DNA of 64,000 bases from Oscillospiraceae bacterium (GTDB lineage Bacteria > Bacillota > Clostridia > Oscillospirales > Ruminococcaceae): assembly GCA_025758045.1 (NCBI GenBank), contig CP107208.1, positions 992,001 to 1,056,000 on the forward strand. The letters run 5' to 3'. Within the stretch, counting starts at the first letter, position 1; every line of letters starts with the position of its first letter. Under the pieces are notes generated by a model. That model ran no database searches and was not told where the DNA came from. It was given only the letters and a program-made list of their open reading frames with translations. The position numbers and the translations under genes are program-made. Shown piece by piece: positions 62,189 to 64,000 of the stretch.

Positions 62189-62395
62189 ATGCTGCGCAAG
62201 TATCCCGATGTGATGAACATTGAGCAGATGTGCGATGCCCTGCGAATCAGCACCAAAACGGGGTACAAGCTGCTGCACGAAGGCAAAATCCCGGCGATGA
62301 AAATCGGGCGCTCGTATCGCATCCCCAAAGCCCACCTGTTTATGTACCTTCAAATTTGCGGTCAACACTGTCGAGCAGAGAATCGACAGTGTTGA
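62189..62395 (+). CDS. xis: Excisionase (HTH_17 type)
   Basis: This small protein matches the MerR-like excisionase family: MNIEQMCDALRISTKTGYKLLHEGKI followed by MKIGRSYRIPKAHLFMYL. It directs the integrase towards excision. The start is uncertain. ATG codons at 62189 and 62213 are possible, while an AAGAGG at 62133-62138 points to codons further upstream where only GTG or ATA is in frame. A terminator-like hairpin overlaps its 3' end, and the integrase gene begins 78 bases later. Confidence 0.8.
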   Translation: MLRKYPDVMNIEQMCDALRISTKTGYKLLHEGKIPAMKIGRSYRIPKAHLFMYLQICGQHCRAENRQC

Positions 62396-62402
62396 TTGTT
62401 TT
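62362..62402 (+). terminator. Hairpin between xis and int
   Basis: TCAACACTGTCGA and TCGACAGTGTTGA form a perfect 13-pair stem around eight bases, followed by TTGTTTTG. The stem covers the last codons and stop of xis. It would limit read-through into the integrase gene. Confidence 0.78.
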
Positions 62403-62472
62403 GCGCCGATGCGTTATGCTGTTCTTGTCAACAGCAGATCAGGGGCGACCCAAACCGAAGGAGGTATTTTTT

Positions 62473-63654
62473 ATGGTCGCAGGGCATCTGCAAGAAAAAA
62501 ATGGTATCTACTATGTGGTACTGACCTACAAAACTTATGACGGCAAACGCAAAACCAAATGGCAATCCACGGGCTTGCCCATCAAGGGCAACAAGCGGCG
62601 CGCCGAGGCGATGATGCGTGAGCTGCAAGACGACTTTGAGCCACCCGTTGACCCCAAAGGTCCGCCCAGCAAAGCTATGCTGTTTGCGGATTATCTGGTG
62701 CAATGGCTGGAAATCGCAAAGTCAACCGTCAAGCTGACAACCTACGCCAGCTACAAAGAACTGTCGAACAGCAGGATCATTCCTTACTTTAGAAATCTCG
62801 GCGTTACGCTGGGCGACCTGAAAGCGGTTCATATCCAAGCATTTTATCAGGAACAGTTGGAGCGTGTGAAGCCCAATACGGTCATTCACTATCATGCGGT
62901 TATCCACCGCGCCTTGAAATACGCAGTGAAAACAGACCTGATCGATGTGAACCCTGCCGACAAGGTAGACCGCCCAAAGAAAAACGAATTTACCGGGAAC
63001 TTTTACAGCAAGGACGAAATGAACGCGCTGTTCGACGCTGTGCGCGGCAGTAAAATTGAGGTGGCAGTTATGTTGACCGCCTTTTATGGTCTGCGCCGCA
63101 GCGAGGTTGTAGGGCTGAAATGGGCTGCTGTGGACTTTGAGCAGAACACGATTGAAATCTGCCACACGGTCACAACGGTTCGGCTGGATGGAAAAGAAGT
63201 TCTTGTAGAATCCAATGGCACAAAAACCAAATCCAGCAAGCGCACCTTGCCGCTTGTACCGGTTTTCCGGGAACGGCTGCTGACCTTGCAGGAGGAACAG
63301 AAAGAAAACCGCAAGCTGTGCGGTAGGTGCTACAACAAAAAATACGCAGACTACATCTGCGTAGACGCAATGGGCAATCTGCTCAAGCCGGATTATCTCT
63401 CCAATTCGTTCCAGATTATCTTGCAAAATTATCATCTGCGGCGCATCCGCTTTCACGATTTGCGCCACTCTTGCGCCAGTTTGCTTTTGGCAAACGGTGT
63501 CCCGATGAAGATGATTCAGGAGTGGCTGGGACACAGCGATTTCTCTACCACCGCGAATATTTATTCGCATTTGGACTACGCTTCCAAGGTTTCTTCGGCA
63601 GAAGCGATGCTGAACGGGCTTGGAATGGGTTCAAATCCGGGAAATGACACTTAA
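62473..63654 (+). CDS. int: Tyrosine integrase of the ICE
   Basis: This 393-residue tyrosine recombinase integrates and excises the element. The start at 62473 follows AAGGAGG; an earlier ATG at 62230 in the same frame has no ribosome site. The N-terminal arm-binding domain covers residues 1-60, and the core-binding domain about 70-160. Catalytic residues are Arg208 (GLRRSE), His328 and Arg331 (HDLRHS), His354 (LGHSDF) and Tyr364 (IYSHL). The gene points at the 3' end of tRNA-Ser, 128 bases away, the standard arrangement for tRNA-targeting integrases. Confidence 0.93.
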   Translation: MVAGHLQEKNGIYYVVLTYKTYDGKRKTKWQSTGLPIKGNKRRAEAMMRELQDDFEPPVDPKGPPSKAMLFADYLVQWLEIAKSTVKLTTYASYKELSNSRIIPYFRNLGVTLGDLKAVHIQAFYQEQLERVKPNTVIHYHAVIHRALKYAVKTDLIDVNPADKVDRPKKNEFTGNFYSKDEMNALFDAVRGSKIEVAVMLTAFYGLRRSEVVGLKWAAVDFEQNTIEICHTVTTVRLDGKEVLVESNGTKTKSSKRTLPLVPVFRERLLTLQEEQKENRKLCGRCYNKKYADYICVDAMGNLLKPDYLSNSFQIILQNYHLRRIRFHDLRHSCASLLLANGVPMKMIQEWLGHSDFSTTANIYSHLDYASKVSSAEAMLNGLGMGSNPGNDT

Positions 63655-63785
63655 AAAAATGTGATTTCTCTCCAAAACAGGGCGTTTTCTCTCCTGTAAT
63701 GAAATTGCCAAACTCAAAAATTCCGTTTTTTGCATAAAAAAACGGTACAAAGCGCTCAAAAAAGCACGTTGTACCGTTGATTGGC
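63655..63785 (+). other. Element end and putative attachment site at tRNA-Ser
   Basis: This non-coding interval lies between int and the tRNA 3' end. It contains TTTCTCTCC repeats at 63665-63673 and 63685-63694, an inverted repeat CCGTTTTTT/AAAAAAACGG at 63723-63745, and ACGGTACAA/TTGTACCGT at 63742-63779, which may act as terminator or integrase arm sites. The crossover probably lies within the 3' part of the tRNA. The other attachment copy is not in this window. Confidence 0.6.
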
Positions 63786-63873
63786 GGAGCATCAGAGATT
63801 TGAACTCTGGCGGCGCTACAAACGCCCTATCGCATTTCGAGTGCGACCCCTTCGACCTCTTGGGTAATGCTCC
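63782..63873 (-). tRNA. tRNA-Ser (anticodon CGA)
   Basis: On the minus strand the acceptor stem is GGAGCAT/ATGCTCC, the D stem is CCC/GGG, and the anticodon stem is TCGCA/TGCGA with loop CTCGAAA, giving anticodon CGA for serine. A long variable arm (GGGCG/CGCC) and T stem CAGAG/CTCTG follow. The gene encodes its own CCA end at 63782-63784. It is the probable integration target of the ICE. Bases 63874-64000 hold no gene that I can support. Confidence 0.93.
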
Positions 63874-64000
63874 CTATAGTAATCCCCCAAAATCTTCTCC
63901 GGAAAAAGGAGAGAAAAGTAGGAGAGAACAGCAAATATTTAATTGTAGAAAACAGTGTATTTTTGACGATGGGTCGTTAGAAAATCAATGACAACTTCCA

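Noticed and set aside
62230..62472. An 81-codon upstream extension of the integrase.
   Set aside because: It overlaps xis in another frame and includes the xis/int hairpin; AAGGAGG supports the start at 62473.
1..63780. A second attachment-site copy of the tRNA-Ser 3' end.
   Set aside because: No second copy was noticed in the window; the left end of the element most likely lies upstream of base 1.
1..64000. CRISPR arrays and rRNA genes.
   Set aside because: No regularly spaced direct repeats and no rRNA-like sequence were seen.

Overview
The window is a moderately GC-rich stretch of Gram-positive DNA, most likely from a gut Clostridia bacterium of the Oscillospiraceae type. This is inferred from Tn1549-like conjugation genes, lipoboxes, sortase signals, strong AGGAGG ribosome sites and a clostridial-style group II intron relic. 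Almost all of it appears to be one integrative and conjugative element (ICE). Its right end lies beside a tRNA-Ser(CGA) gene at about 63.78 kb, and its left end lies before base 1, where the ParA gene is cut.

Layout of the ICE core (1-37.7 kb): partition genes parA/parB; DUF3846 and YodL-like genes; a 2,517-residue methylase/SNF2-helicase protein with a TnpV gene overprinted in another frame; a secreted CAP-domain lipoprotein; a ParE-type toxin-antitoxin pair; DUF3848/DUF3849; a 2,086-residue wall-anchored adhesin with its sortase; a degenerate serine recombinase whose 3' end holds hairpins resembling an oriT; MobC and a MOBP-type relaxase; PcfB; VirD4; a VirB2-like peptide; an AAA/DUF4143 ATPase with its own promoter; VirB6-like, PrgI and VirB4 proteins. 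A small DNA-damage module follows (S24 repressor, Y-family polymerase, SRAP protein, ASCH and VOC proteins). A second DUF3846 gene and an M23 peptidase close the core.

Layout of the cargo (38-59.9 kb): after gene debris (an unidentified fragment and a broken sodium:solute symporter) come a GltD-like oxidoreductase and an IclR regulator on the minus strand. Divergent from them is a long plus-strand operon that reads as an alginate utilisation locus. It encodes a MATE transporter, an ABC importer built like Sphingomonas AlgM1/M2/Q/S, four small unrecognised membrane proteins, two heparinase II/III-fold (PL15/PL17-like) lyases, two identical SDR reductases flanking a KdgF cupin, and a wall-anchored multidomain PL7 alginate lyase. 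The proposed flow is surface cleavage by PL7, ABC import of oligomers, cytoplasmic exolytic cleavage, KdgF opening of the unsaturated monomer to DEH, and SDR reduction to KDG. No KDG kinase or KDPG aldolase is present, so the host must supply them. A terminator at 59.86 kb ends the operon.

Right end (60-64 kb): a group II intron 3' relic, an internally deleted IS3 copy, a sigma-70-like gene and HTH_16 gene, a roughly 450-base region without a convincing gene, excisionase, tyrosine integrase, and tRNA-Ser. The main idea worth testing is that a complete surface-to-cytoplasm alginate pathway rides on a conjugative element in a Firmicute.
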